Source: Alteromonas sp. LOR
GTDB taxonomy: Bacteria; Pseudomonadota; Gammaproteobacteria; Enterobacterales; Alteromonadaceae
Direction: 5' to 3'
DNA length: 64,000 nt
NCBI RefSeq assembly: GCF_000753865.1
Contig: NZ_JQFW01000056.1
Span: forward strand, 248,001-312,000
Below the pieces are notes generated by a model. It worked only from the letters and a program-made list of their open reading frames with translations. It had not been told where the DNA came from and made no database searches. Positions 44,716-54,542 of this stretch are shown here, one piece after another; the stretch's first letter is position 1, and every line of letters begins with the position of its first letter. Made by a program: the position numbers and the translations under genes.

Positions 44716-47490
44716 TTAGAGTGCAGCTATAGTATCGTACTGCTCTTTAAGCTTGGCCAGTGCCTTTTCACCTTCGTCTAATTTTGCGCGCTCTTTTTCA
44801 ATAACCGCTTCTGGCGCATTGCTAACAAACTTTTCATTACCCAGCTTTCCGCGAGTTCGAGACACGTCTTTTTCTACTTTCTCCATGGCTTTAGTGATAC
44901 GAGCAAGCTCAGCATCTTTATCAATCAGTCCTGCCATGGGGATAAGAATTTCCATCTCTCCCACTAATGCGGTAGCACTCGCTGGCGCAGTATCGTCTTT
45001 GGTTAAAATAGTCACGCTCTCAAGCTTAGACAGTTTGTCTAAGAAGCCTTTAGCAGCGTCTAAACGTAGCGCATCAGAATCACTGACATTCTTCAACAAT
45101 GCGTTTAGCGGCTTATTCGGTGAAATATCCATTTCGCCTCGAATATTGCGAATACCGACAATAAACTTCTTCACCCATTCAATATCAGCGAGAACAGTAT
45201 CGTCTTGCTTAGCGGTGTCTACTTCTGGGAACGGTTGCACCATGATGCTAGCGCCGTCTTCTATCTTAAGCGCACTTAAAGGCACTACACGCTGCCAAAT
45301 AGTGTCAGTGATAAATGGCATAATTGGGTGCATTAAACGCAAAAGGCTTTCTAACACATTGATGAGCGTATGACGGGTTCCGCGCTTTTCAGCTTCGCTA
45401 CTCGCTTCGTTGCTCAGTACTGGCTTAGTTAATTCTAAATACCAGTCGCAGAACTGATTCCACGTAAACTCGTAAATTGTTTGGGCTGCAATATCAAAAC
45501 GGTAGTCAGACAATGCCTTTTCAAACTCAACAAGTGTTTGCTGGAACTTCGCCCAAATCCAACGATCTGCCAGACTGAGTACCATCTCGCCGCCGTTAGC
45601 GCCGGTATCGTGCTCTTCTGTATTCATTAATACAAAGCGCGATGCGTTCCAAATTTTATTACAGAAGTTGCGATAGCCTTCAACGCGAGACATATCAAAA
45701 TTGATGTCACGGCTGGTGGATGCCATTGCAGCAAACGTGAAACGAAGTGCATCTGTACCGTAGGCATGAATACCGTCAGGGAACTGTTTGCGGGTGCGCT
45801 TCACAATTTTTTCTGCTAGCTGAGGCTGCATCATTCCGGCGGTGCGCTTTTCAACAAGAGATTCAAGGTCGATGCCGTCAATCAGGTCGATAGGGTCAAG
45901 TACATTGCCTTTCGACTTCGACATTTTATCACCGCTCTCATCGCGAATAAGACCCGTGATATAAATGTCTTTGAATGGAATTTTACCGGTAAACTTCTTC
46001 GTCATCATGATCATTCTGGCTACCCAGAAGAAAATAATGTCAAAGCCAGTTACCAATACTGACGAAGGAACAAACGTTTCTAAATCAGGGGTTTCTTTAG
46101 GCCATCCCATTGTTGCAAATGGCCATAGTGCACTTGAGAACCAAGTATCAAGTACATCGTTATCTTGTGAAAGCGTTACATCATTGCCAAGGCTGTGTTT
46201 GGCACGCACTTCTTCTTCTGTTCGCCCTACGTATACCTTGCCGCTTTCGTCATACCATGCAGGAATTCGATGTCCCCACCAAAGCTGCCTAGAGATGCAC
46301 CAGTCTTGGATATTGTTCATCCACTGGAAGTAGGTTTTGTTCCAATTCTCTGGTACAAAACGAATCTCTCCACTTTCAACAGCTTCAATGGCTGGCTTAG
46401 CAAGTGACTCTACCGCTACATACCACTGGTCGGTAAGATATGGTTCGATAACCGCGCCGGTGCGATCTCCACGAGGCACTTTAAGTTTATGGGGTTCAAT
46501 CTTAACCAATACGCCTTGGCTGTCTAGGTCGGCAACAATTTGCTTGCGCGCATCGAAGCGATCTAAACCGCGATACGCCTCTGGCGCCTCATCGTTAATT
46601 TTGGCATCGTCGGTTAAGATATTGATCATAAGTAAGTCGTGGCGCTTACCCATGTCATAGTCGTTAAAATCGTGAGCCGGCGTTATTTTTACGCAACCGG
46701 TTCCAAATTCCATATCTACATAGTCATCAGCAATAATAGGAATTAAACGGCCCGTAATAGGCAGCTTAATGTCTTTGCCGATAAAATCTTGATAACGCTC
46801 ATCGTCAGGGTGAACGGCTACTGCGGTATCACCTAACATGGTTTCGGGGCGGGTTGTCGCTACCACAAGCTCACCACTGCCATCGGCAAGAGGATAACGC
46901 ATGTGCCACATATGGCCGTCTTCTTCTTCGTTTAGCACTTCAAGGTCAGAAACGGCTGTGTGAAGAACAGGGTCCCAATTAACTAAGCGTTTACCGCGAT
47001 AGATAAGCCCTTCTTCGTGCAGTTTTACAAACACTTCGGTCACTGCTGTTGAAAGGTCATCGTCCATAGTAAAGACTTCGCGAGACCAGTCTGGCGAGGT
47101 GCCCAATCGACGCATTTGGCTAGTGATTGTGCCGCCACTGTGTTCTTTCCATTCCCAGATCTTTTTAATAAAGTCTTCTCGACCTAGATCGTGGCGAGTT
47201 TTGCCCTGAGCGTTTAGCTGGCGTTCAACCACCATTTGCGTAGCAATACCAGCGTGGTCGGTACCCACCTGCCATAGGGTATTGTCACCCTTCATGCGGT
47301 GATAGCGAGTAAGTGCATCCATAATGGTTTGCTGGAAACCATGACCCATGTGCAGGCTACCCGTCACATTCGGTGGAGGAAGAAGAATACAATAGGGGTC
47401 GCCGCTACCAGATGCTTTAAATAAACCCGCCTCTTCCCATTTTTGGTAGCATTGCTGCTCAATAGACTGCGGTTCGAAGGTTTTATCCAT
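44716..47490 (-). CDS. valS: Valyl-tRNA synthetase
   Basis: A 924-residue class I synthetase charging tRNA-Val. The HIGH motif (LHMGHGF) is near the N-terminus after LLPPPNVTG. The editing domain has [19 protein letters not shown], the KMSKS motif is in [14 protein letters not shown], and a C-terminal coiled coil ([20 protein letters not shown]) binds tRNA. Slightly shorter than the E. coli enzyme (951). Third gene of pepA-holC-valS on the minus strand. Confidence 0.98.
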   Translation of the reverse strand: MDKTFEPQSIEQQCYQKWEEAGLFKASGSGDPYCILLPPPNVTGSLHMGHGFQQTIMDALTRYHRMKGDNTLWQVGTDHAGIATQMVVERQLNAQGKTRHDLGREDFIKKIWEWKEHSGGTITSQMRRLGTSPDWSREVFTMDDDLSTAVTEVFVKLHEEGLIYRGKRLVNWDPVLHTAVSDLEVLNEEEDGHMWHMRYPLADGSGELVVATTRPETMLGDTAVAVHPDDERYQDFIGKDIKLPITGRLIPIIADDYVDMEFGTGCVKITPAHDFNDYDMGKRHDLLMINILTDDAKINDEAPEAYRGLDRFDARKQIVADLDSQGVLVKIEPHKLKVPRGDRTGAVIEPYLTDQWYVAVESLAKPAIEAVESGEIRFVPENWNKTYFQWMNNIQDWCISRQLWWGHRIPAWYDESGKVYVGRTEEEVRAKHSLGNDVTLSQDNDVLDTWFSSALWPFATMGWPKETPDLETFVPSSVLVTGFDIIFFWVARMIMMTKKFTGKIPFKDIYITGLIRDESGDKMSKSKGNVLDPIDLIDGIDLESLVEKRTAGMMQPQLAEKIVKRTRKQFPDGIHAYGTDALRFTFAAMASTSRDINFDMSRVEGYRNFCNKIWNASRFVLMNTEEHDTGANGGEMVLSLADRWIWAKFQQTLVEFEKALSDYRFDIAAQTIYEFTWNQFCDWYLELTKPVLSNEASSEAEKRGTRHTLINVLESLLRLMHPIMPFITDTIWQRVVPLSALKIEDGASIMVQPFPEVDTAKQDDTVLADIEWVKKFIVGIRNIRGEMDISPNKPLNALLKNVSDSDALRLDAAKGFLDKLSKLESVTILTKDDTAPASATALVGEMEILIPMAGLIDKDAELARITKAMEKVEKDVSRTRGKLGNEKFVSNAPEAVIEKERAKLDEGEKALAKLKEQYDTIAAL

Positions 47491-47616
47491 TACTGACTCT
47501 CGTTTAAAAGCTGATGTAAAAAAGTTGACGACTGTAGGCGATTTTTGTTGTTTCGCTCAAATCTAGTCATGCACTGTATAGATTTGCGTTGAATAAGCGG
47601 TACCAAGTACGCTAAG

Positions 47617-48039
47617 TCACACAGACTTAAACTGCATATTACATCCAGCTTGCTGATAGTTTTTGTATCTCACCCGCGCTGCTTGCTTAGCATTTTCATC
47701 CACGGGCACAAAATCGATGATTTGGCGGTGCTGGTTAGGCGATGACACCATCCCTGAACCCACGTTGACCACCATTTGTCGTCTGGCAACCTGTTCAGGC
47801 TGCCAGCATATTTCCACCGGCGTGCCCGCTTGCGGCCCCTCACCATAGAGGTTGTGAGGAACAAAACGGTTCGCCGGTAGTTGCCACAACAATTCATCAA
47901 CTTCTTCTGCTTGTGCTTGTGTATCACACAGCACGCTAATTTTTTGTTTATTAGCAAACGCGTTTGCAACGACTTCACTGGCTTTACCCGTTACGCCGTT
48001 ATCGCTAGCACTGAGTTGATAAAAAATAACCTGTGGCAT
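47617..48039 (-). CDS. holC: DNA polymerase III subunit chi
   Basis: A 140-residue protein of the replication clamp-loader complex that links HolD to single-strand DNA-binding protein. The opening VIFYQLSASDN and the segments KISVLCDTQAQAEEVDELLW and FVPHNLYGEGPQAGTPVEI are typical of HolC. It starts 6 bp after the pepA stop, the usual gammaproteobacterial order pepA-holC-valS. Confidence 0.93.
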   Translation of the reverse strand: MPQVIFYQLSASDNGVTGKASEVVANAFANKQKISVLCDTQAQAEEVDELLWQLPANRFVPHNLYGEGPQAGTPVEICWQPEQVARRQMVVNVGSGMVSSPNQHRQIIDFVPVDENAKQAARVRYKNYQQAGCNMQFKSV

Positions 48040-48045
48040 AGAAGA

Positions 48046-49551
48046 TTAATCCTCTAGCTTAATGTCGGCACGATTCATCAAGAATTGTGACAACATAGGT
48101 ACTGGGCGTCCGGTGGCGCCCTTGTTCTTGCCACTGCGCCATGCTGTTCCCGCAATATCCAGGTGGGCCCAGTTGTATTTTTTCGTAAAGCGGGACAAGA
48201 AGCACCCAGCAGTAATACTGCCTGCAGGTCGTCCACCTAGGTTTGTCATATCAGCAAACGGGCTTTCTAGCTGCTCTTGGTAGTCATCCCATAGCGGTAG
48301 TCTCCACGCACGATCTGAACTTTGCTCGGAAGCATTTAACAGTTCGTGTGCAAGTGGGTTGTGCGTACTCATGACCGCCGTAGCATGATGACCTAGCGCA
48401 ATAATTGCCGCGCCTGTGAGCGTTGCCACATCAATGACTAACTCTGGCTCATAACGCTCTACGTAGGTAAGCGCATCGCACAAAACCAGCCTACCTTCGG
48501 CGTCGGTGTTAAGTACTTCAACGGTTTGTCCCGACATAGTAGTCAGTATGTCGCCAGGGCGATAGGCGTTGCCACTGGGCATATTTTCACAGCCAGCCAG
48601 CACACCAATAATGTTGATTGGCAAATTCAGCGCAGCAATGGTGTGCATGGTTCCCAATACACCGGCAGCGCCGCCCATGTCGTATTTCATTTCATCCATG
48701 GCTTCGCCTGGCTTAATTGAAATACCACCGGAATCAAAAGTAAGGCCTTTACCTACCAGTACAATAGGCGCTTGATCTGCAGGACCGCCGCGATGATGCA
48801 TAATACTCATCATGCTTTCATTTTCTGAACCGCGACCTACAGCCAAATACGCCTGCATGCCTAGTTCGGCCATTTGCGTTTCATCCACCACTTCAGCTGT
48901 AACGCTGTCATAACGACTCGCGAGCTCTTGGGCTTGTTTCCACAAATAGTCTGGATTACAGATATTTGGCGGCATATTAGCCACGTCTTTGGTCACCTTA
49001 GCACCGCGAGAGATAGCTAGACCATGATCGACGGCGCGCTCACCTACTGTCAATTCACGACGCGTAGGCACATTGAACACGATTTTACGCAGTGGGCGGC
49101 GAGGCTCGCCTTTCTTGGTTTTTAACTGTAGAAAAGTGTAAAGAGAGTCTTCAGTAGCTTCTACTGCTTGACGCACTTTCCAGTAGGTATCACGACCTTT
49201 TACATGAAGCTCGGTTAAGAAGCACACCGCTTCCATTGAACCCGTTTCATTCAGTGTTTGAATTGTTTTAGCGATAATATTTTTGTACTGCCGCTCGTCT
49301 AGCTCTCGCTCTTTGCCACAACCGACAAGAAGCACACGCTCGCTTAATACGTTTGGTACGTTATGCAGTAGCAACATTTGCCCGGCTTTACCTTCAAGGT
49401 CGCCGCGGCGCAACAGGTTGCTAATGTAGCCATTGCTAATTTCGTCAAGCTGCTCTGCTACTGCCGTTAATCGGCGTGGTTCAAAGACACCTACAACGAT
49501 ACAGGCACTACGTTGTTTTTCGGGGCTGCCACTTTTTACACTAAACTCCAC
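48046..49551 (-). CDS. pepA: Leucyl aminopeptidase PepA
   Basis: A 501-residue M17 zinc/manganese aminopeptidase removing N-terminal residues from peptides. In E. coli it also binds DNA at XerCD recombination sites. The M17 signature [16 protein letters not shown] and the metal-ligand segment [18 protein letters not shown] are present. The start is GTG at 49551 with GAGG seven bases before. It gives the canonical opening [20 protein letters not shown]. The frame is open further upstream but has no family similarity. It is divergent from lptF. Confidence 0.96.
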   Translation of the reverse strand: MEFSVKSGSPEKQRSACIVVGVFEPRRLTAVAEQLDEISNGYISNLLRRGDLEGKAGQMLLLHNVPNVLSERVLLVGCGKERELDERQYKNIIAKTIQTLNETGSMEAVCFLTELHVKGRDTYWKVRQAVEATEDSLYTFLQLKTKKGEPRRPLRKIVFNVPTRRELTVGERAVDHGLAISRGAKVTKDVANMPPNICNPDYLWKQAQELASRYDSVTAEVVDETQMAELGMQAYLAVGRGSENESMMSIMHHRGGPADQAPIVLVGKGLTFDSGGISIKPGEAMDEMKYDMGGAAGVLGTMHTIAALNLPINIIGVLAGCENMPSGNAYRPGDILTTMSGQTVEVLNTDAEGRLVLCDALTYVERYEPELVIDVATLTGAAIIALGHHATAVMSTHNPLAHELLNASEQSSDRAWRLPLWDDYQEQLESPFADMTNLGGRPAGSITAGCFLSRFTKKYNWAHLDIAGTAWRSGKNKGATGRPVPMLSQFLMNRADIKLED

Positions 49552-49811
49552 GATATTACCTCGCTTTTCGTCGTTTATAGTTTGCACGATGACTAAAATC
49601 ACGTAACGTTTCGCGCTGCTTTATGTTTTAATACGCAGCATAACTTTTTAGTTCACTGCAATTAACGCGTTTGCCAATAAACATAGGTCAATTTTGCGTC
49701 AAAACATCATGCAAACGGTTTATGATTGCAGGCAAAACTTGTAAAAACGGTAAGTTTAAACAAAATTGTGCTTTCTTTCACTAAAATTCCTAATTATCCG
49801 GGCAGACTGAG

Positions 49812-50912
49812 ATGCTGATATTCCGCTATTTACTTAAGGAAACGCTTAAATCTCAGCTAGCGATTTTCTTTATCTTAATGGCCATTTTTGTCACTTTACG
49901 CTTTGTTCGCGTTTTAGGTGACGCTTCTGATGGCGATATCCCAGCCGGGCTCGTTTTAGGCTTTCTAGCGCTTTATGCCCCCATACTATCATCTCTTGTT
50001 CTTCCGATAAGCGCTTATCTTGGAATAATGCTGGCTCACGGTCGTTTATACGTCGATAGTGAAATGACCGTCATGCGCGCCTGTGGTATCAGCGAATGGT
50101 ACATTACCAGAGTGATGCTGTTCTTATCGGTGCTGATCATGATAGTGACTGGTGCAATCACCCTATACTTTTCGCCCCTAGCAGCAGAAAACGAATACCA
50201 GCTAAGAGAAAAAGCGCGCAATGAAGCAGGCATTTCCGCCCTAATGCCCGGCCGTTTTCAACAAACCGGGAACGAAAAGGCGGTTATTTTTGCCCACGAC
50301 GTAGATGAAAACGATAAGCTTCAGCGAGTATTTTTATCGCAAAACCAGAGCGACGATAGCAAAGAGCAAGTTCGTGTGGTTTACGCGCAAAGCGGTGACG
50401 TGGCAACCAATGCCGACGGCACCCGAAACCTTATTCTCAAGCAAGGCGTGCAGTATGAAGGCGCTCAATCGGGTAAGGCCTATCGAAAAGTAGAATTTGA
50501 CGAATATCAGATTCAAATTGCAGATAAGCCCGCTGAAGAGCCTCGCAAAAAAGTAAGCGTTTTGCCCACGGTAGAGTTATGGAACGACAGCAGTATTGAA
50601 GCACGAGCAGAATTGCAGTGGCGCATTGCTATTCCACTGTCCATCCCGTTTTTAGTACTCATTGCTGTGCCGTTAAGTGCCGTTGACCCCAGACAAGGTC
50701 GCTTTGGAAAAATGTTCCCTGCCATTCTTCTTTATCTGGGCTACTTCTTATTATTGCTGGCTAGCCGCCGCGTATTAGAAGATGGAAAAATGCCTCCCCA
50801 GCTGGGCTTATGGTGGGTTCATGCTGTCATGTTGGTTATTGGGTTTGTGTTAATTGTGCGCGATAGGAAAACCGGCACGCAGCTGCGCGCTTGGGTACTG
50901 GGGAAAAAATAA
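49812..50912 (+). CDS. lptF: LPS export permease LptF
   Basis: A 366-residue inner-membrane subunit of the LptB2FGC complex that extracts lipopolysaccharide. Six TM helices surround a periplasmic beta-jellyroll (about 130-260). The opening MLIFRYLLKETLKSQLA and LPISAYLGIMLAHGRLYVDSEM match the family. lptG follows with no gap. Divergent from pepA, as in E. coli. Confidence 0.97.
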   Translation: MLIFRYLLKETLKSQLAIFFILMAIFVTLRFVRVLGDASDGDIPAGLVLGFLALYAPILSSLVLPISAYLGIMLAHGRLYVDSEMTVMRACGISEWYITRVMLFLSVLIMIVTGAITLYFSPLAAENEYQLREKARNEAGISALMPGRFQQTGNEKAVIFAHDVDENDKLQRVFLSQNQSDDSKEQVRVVYAQSGDVATNADGTRNLILKQGVQYEGAQSGKAYRKVEFDEYQIQIADKPAEEPRKKVSVLPTVELWNDSSIEARAELQWRIAIPLSIPFLVLIAVPLSAVDPRQGRFGKMFPAILLYLGYFLLLLASRRVLEDGKMPPQLGLWWVHAVMLVIGFVLIVRDRKTGTQLRAWVLGKK

Positions 50913-51974
50913 ATGTTCAAAATCCTCGACTTATATGTCGCTCGCACATTACTTGGCACGGTAACCGTAACCTTAAGCGTGTTAATTGGCCTAAGCGCTC
51001 TCATCAAATTTGTAGAGCAGCTACGAAAAATTGGCGAGGGCGACTATGACATGCTCGTTGCCTTTCTCTACGTGATACTGAGCTTACCTCGTGACCTAGA
51101 GCAGTTTTTTCCTATGGCTACCCTACTCGGTGGTTTAATAGGCATGGGTGTACTTGCCAGCAACAGCGAACTGGTAGTGATGCAGGCTGCAGGATTAAGC
51201 CGGTGGAATATCATTAACTCTGCCATGAAATCCACCCTCGTGATGATCCTTGTGGTAATGGCAGTAGGCGAATGGGTAACCCCCGTGAGCGAAACAAAAG
51301 CCAAACAAATTCGCACCGAAGCTATTTCTGGGGGAAGCTTGTTTTCGTCTGATAAGCTGGTATGGGCGAAAGATGGAGAACGTTTTGTCAGCATTGGCCA
51401 GGTAGTGAGCCAAGACGCATTAAAAGACATTCGCATTTATACCTTCAACCCAGACCTCTCCTTACAAAGCATCAGCTATGCAAATTCAGGGACATTTGAT
51501 GATGACGGGTGGTGGCTAAATAATGTCGATGTCACGTCGTTTACCGAGCAACAAATTACCAGCGAAAGTTTTGAAAGAAAGCGTTGGAATTCAACACTTA
51601 CACCAGACAAATTGGGCATTGTGGCTGTAAAACCAGAGGCGTTATCGATTACCGGGCTTGTTGATTACGTCAATTACTTAAAAAGTAACGATCAAGACCC
51701 TGCTCGCTACGAACTGGCCCTTTGGCGCAAAATACTCCAACCGGTATCTGTGGGTGTTATGTTGCTCATGGCGCTGTCTTTTATCTTTGGTCCACTGAGA
51801 AGCGTGACCATGGGTGCTCGAGTTATTATGGGCGTGCTGACAGGCTTTGGATTCTTTATTTTAAATGAAGTGTTCGGCCCGGTGAGTTTAGTCTATCAAC
51901 TGCCGCCCTTCTTAGGCGCCATTTTACCGAGCCTTTTGTTCGCTGCCATTGCGGGAATAATGCTCAGGCGCTAG
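50913..51974 (+). CDS. lptG: LPS export permease LptG
   Basis: A 353-residue partner of LptF. Family features are FKILDLYVARTLLGTVTVTL at the start, LEQFFPMATLLGGLIGMGVLASNSELVVMQAAGLS (conserved coupling region, quoted here as two overlapping parts), and a periplasmic jellyroll. It begins immediately after the lptF stop, so the two are co-translated. Confidence 0.97.
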   Translation: MFKILDLYVARTLLGTVTVTLSVLIGLSALIKFVEQLRKIGEGDYDMLVAFLYVILSLPRDLEQFFPMATLLGGLIGMGVLASNSELVVMQAAGLSRWNIINSAMKSTLVMILVVMAVGEWVTPVSETKAKQIRTEAISGGSLFSSDKLVWAKDGERFVSIGQVVSQDALKDIRIYTFNPDLSLQSISYANSGTFDDDGWWLNNVDVTSFTEQQITSESFERKRWNSTLTPDKLGIVAVKPEALSITGLVDYVNYLKSNDQDPARYELALWRKILQPVSVGVMLLMALSFIFGPLRSVTMGARVIMGVLTGFGFFILNEVFGPVSLVYQLPPFLGAILPSLLFAAIAGIMLRR

Positions 51975-52100
51975 AGCATAACGATTTACTCAAATTTGGT
52001 TCTATCTATTTAGCGCTAGGCCGTTTTGGGGCTAATCGGTTTGAAGCGAAGGCAGCCTGACTGCCCTCCCTTAGTTTCCGTTATTCTTTCTTCGAATCAA

Positions 52101-52688
52101 CTACCAGCTTTTGTGATCATTAGCTTCTTTAGACAGCTTTAACACCTCTGTTTTTGCTAGCCTATCTTGAAGTGACTGCTTTTCTTTAAAATCAAATAGA
52201 ACCAATAACGTACCTAGTCCGAAAAGCGAGCCGACCAAGCGCGTTATCAGGCGGGTCATTGTTACCGGCTCTTCTACCGTGCTAAATATGCGTAAACGCC
52301 ATGCTCGCATGCCCAACGTTTGGCCACCGCGCTTCCAAAACCACAAGAAGAAACCCGCTACCCAAAGCCCTACCCAGCTTTGAATTAATAGCTTATACCC
52401 CGTAGAAGCTTGAATGAGGTCTGCTGGCTCAGCAAAGCCCTGCATATCGAGCCCGCCATTTTTAAGCATGACGATTAGCGTCACTATCATCACCATTGCT
52501 GCACACATACCTACCGCAACCGCGACGAGCACGTCATATATCATGGCAGCAAGGCGTCTAAAAAAACCTGCCCTCTCACCAAAATCATTGGCAGGCTGGG
52601 CCGTATCCGACTCAGCGCTCGCACTTTTTTCGCTTTTCTCACTTTTATTGCGAACTCGTTGTTGAGATCTCGTTTTGTTTTTGGCCAC
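52101..52688 (-). CDS. RDD family membrane protein
   Basis: A 195-residue protein with a charged N-terminal tail and the RDD-type motif AGFFRRLAAMIYDVLVAVAVG. Three to four TM helices follow, with TLGMRAWRLRI at the middle, typical of the family. RDD proteins are membrane proteins of mostly unknown function, and some may be transporters. It is convergent with lptG. No specific role can be given. Confidence 0.85.
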   Translation of the reverse strand: MAKNKTRSQQRVRNKSEKSEKSASAESDTAQPANDFGERAGFFRRLAAMIYDVLVAVAVGMCAAMVMIVTLIVMLKNGGLDMQGFAEPADLIQASTGYKLLIQSWVGLWVAGFFLWFWKRGGQTLGMRAWRLRIFSTVEEPVTMTRLITRLVGSLFGLGTLLVLFDFKEKQSLQDRLAKTEVLKLSKEANDHKSW

Positions 52689-53141
52689 GGTATTCTCTTT
52701 TCACTACTCAGGAGCTGACATTATCACGGTGTAGTGTGACACAAGCTTGAGTTTGCATAAACACACACACCGCTCAATTACGTGCTTTTCATATTTATTG
52801 GGCTTTAAAGCTACGCGATTTATCAAAAAAAGGGCTAACCCTAAAAGCACTTAGAGCGTTTTAAATACACAATGAATAAGAAGCGAATAGAAGAGACAGG
52901 CACGACACACATGCACGACACACAAAATATGTGCTAGCAATTCTCAGGAAGCAATGACAATTGCACAAAGCATGCTATTGTCATTCTTACTGGTTTTTGC
53001 ATCTTTTAGTGCATCTAGATGCGCGCGACGATCGTTATATATTAAAAACGTGTAAGTCTTATTATGGCTAACATGGCTAACAACAATAAATAAACGTGCG
53101 GCAACGGGCCTAGCCCACATAGCTGTACTCAAGGAGCCAAA
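52689..53141. other. Regulatory region upstream of the ECF sigma gene
   Basis: 453 bp without a convincing gene. It contains the RDD promoter side, a 13-bp direct repeat (GCACGACACACA at 52900-52911 and 52913-52924), the sigma-ECF promoter at 53010-53039, and a 9-bp direct repeat ATGGCTAAC in the leader at about 53064-53081. Confidence 0.6.
53010..53039 (+). promoter_or_regulatory. Predicted ECF promoter of the sigma/anti-sigma operon
   Basis: TGCATC (53010-53015), 17-base spacer, then CGTTATA (53033-53039). The same elements with the same spacing recur before the DUF4331 gene. An extra TGCATC lies 12 bp upstream (52998-53003). The leader to the sigma ATG is about 95 bases. Confidence 0.75.
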
Positions 53142-53675
53142 ATGGAGCACGAAATTCTGTTTCCGCTGTTATGTAAAACTGCTGAAGGCAATAAAACCGC
53201 CTTTGCCGAGCTTTATAAAACAACCAGTTCACAACTATACGCTGTAGCACTTAAAATGCTTAAGCGGCCAGAACTTGCGGATGAAGCAACGCAAGATGCC
53301 TACATAAAAATTTGGCACAATGCAGGGAGCTATCAACGAACTAAAGGTACCGTATTAACGTGGATGGTGAGCATTGTGCGCTATCGAGCACTCGATTTGA
53401 TGCGCTACCACAATGTTCGCAATGAAGTTGAACTAACTGAAGATGCTACCGCTATTCCAGACACTCCACAGGCTTTTAAGTTAGGCGGCGAGCAGGAGAA
53501 ACTCGCCGCTTGCCTAGATGAACTCGACGGACCACAACGACAAGCGATCCACCTGGCTTACATTAATGGCTTTTCTCATCAGGAGGTGGTGAATTATTTA
53601 TCGTCGCCGCTAGGCACAATAAAAAGCTGGATTCGAAGAGGATTACAAAGCCTTCAAAGGTGCTTATCGCTATGA
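53142..53675 (+). CDS. ECF-type RNA polymerase sigma factor
   Basis: A 177-residue sigma-70 family factor. Region 2 contains ADEATQDAYIKIWHNAGSY and WMVSIVRYRALDLMRY. Region 4 contains LDGPQRQAIHLAYINGFSHQ and the helix-turn-helix LGTIKSWIRRGLQSL. The ribosome site AAGGAG precedes the ATG. The stop overlaps the next gene (ATGA), which encodes a RskA-type anti-sigma factor. The two therefore form a standard ECF pair, and the promoter of this operon resembles the one before DUF4331. Confidence 0.93.
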   Translation: MEHEILFPLLCKTAEGNKTAFAELYKTTSSQLYAVALKMLKRPELADEATQDAYIKIWHNAGSYQRTKGTVLTWMVSIVRYRALDLMRYHNVRNEVELTEDATAIPDTPQAFKLGGEQEKLAACLDELDGPQRQAIHLAYINGFSHQEVVNYLSSPLGTIKSWIRRGLQSLQRCLSL

Positions 53676-54373
53676 ATTATTTAAAAGAAGAAACGCTTAA
53701 CGCGCTTGCAGCGGAATATGTGGTGGGGACACTACGAGGAAAGGCCCGCGTTCGTTATCAAAAATTGATGATGCAGTATCAAGCGGTGAGCGACGCCACT
53801 GCGCAATGGGAACAGTATTTAGCGGGTTTCAACGATGCGGTTACCCCCATTCAACCGCCAGAACGAGTATGGGAAGTGATTCAACAGCGTTTGGGGCATT
53901 CAGATTCTAAAGACACATCAGCGCAAATTGTTGATTTTGAGCGTGCGAAACGCAATCGCTGGAGAGGCTTGTCTGCACTGTCTACCGCTGCTGCATTAGT
54001 ACTTGCTGTGTTGCTTGTGGTCATGCAACCTTCTCCTGTTGATGAAGTGTCGCATATTGCTGTGGTGAATAACGCGGATAACACCCCACTGTGGGTGATT
54101 GAAGTATCACCAAGCACGTTAGACGTTAAAGTGACTGATGCCTTCACTGCACTTGCTGATAAAGACTACGAACTATGGATGGTTCCTGCAAATGGTGAAG
54201 CGCCAATATCACTTGGATTGATGCCTGAACTGGGCGGCGATAGTAGAAATACGCCAGACATATTACTTGATAGCAGCATAGCAGCCCTTGCGATCAGTTT
54301 AGAAGAGCCAGGCGGCTCTAAAACTGGTTCGCCAACCGAAGTACTTTATATCGCGCCAATCTTGTCGGTATAA
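53672..54373 (+). CDS. RskA-like anti-sigma factor
   Basis: A 233-residue membrane protein. The cytoplasmic N-terminus (ETLNALAAEYVVGTLRGKAR) is a typical zinc-free anti-sigma domain start. One TM helix follows (about residues 103-122), then a periplasmic RskA C-terminal domain with NADNTPLWVIEVSPSTLDVK and YELWMVPANGEAPISLGLMP. ATG 53672 overlaps the sigma stop, so it is translated with the sigma factor and should hold it inactive at the membrane. The signal is unknown. Confidence 0.9.
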   Translation: MNYLKEETLNALAAEYVVGTLRGKARVRYQKLMMQYQAVSDATAQWEQYLAGFNDAVTPIQPPERVWEVIQQRLGHSDSKDTSAQIVDFERAKRNRWRGLSALSTAAALVLAVLLVVMQPSPVDEVSHIAVVNNADNTPLWVIEVSPSTLDVKVTDAFTALADKDYELWMVPANGEAPISLGLMPELGGDSRNTPDILLDSSIAALAISLEEPGGSKTGSPTEVLYIAPILSV

Positions 54374-54392
54374 AATATTTTTCAACTGCTCT

Positions 54393-54432
54393 AAAGGCCG
54401 CATTTTTACTGACAAAAAATGCGGCCTTTTCT
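54393..54432 (+). terminator. Strong terminator after the sigma/anti-sigma operon
   Basis: AAAGGCCGCATTTTT pairs perfectly with AAAAATGCGGCCTTT (15 bp, 7-nt loop), followed by CTTTTTATTT. It isolates the DUF4331 gene, which then has its own ECF-type promoter. Confidence 0.92.
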
Positions 54433-54480
54433 TTTTATTTACCTTTTTTAACTAATTATTTTCATTCTTTTTGCTTTTTT

Positions 54481-54510
54481 TGCATCTAATAGCGCATCTC
54501 ACTCGTTTAA
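54481..54510 (+). promoter_or_regulatory. Predicted ECF promoter of the DUF4331 operon
   Basis: TGCATC (54481-54486), 17-base spacer, then CGTTTAA (54504-54510). It is 33 bp before the DUF4331 ATG. The element, spacing and surrounding T-rich sequence match the promoter at 53010-53039. Confidence 0.78.
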
Positions 54511-54542
54511 CTCTATGAACTCATCAAACAGAGAGATACACA

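Noticed and set aside
44753..45373. 206-residue ORF on the plus strand inside valS
   Set aside because: It lies fully antisense to a strongly conserved tRNA synthetase. Its composition (Ser/Ile-rich) is typical of a shadow frame.
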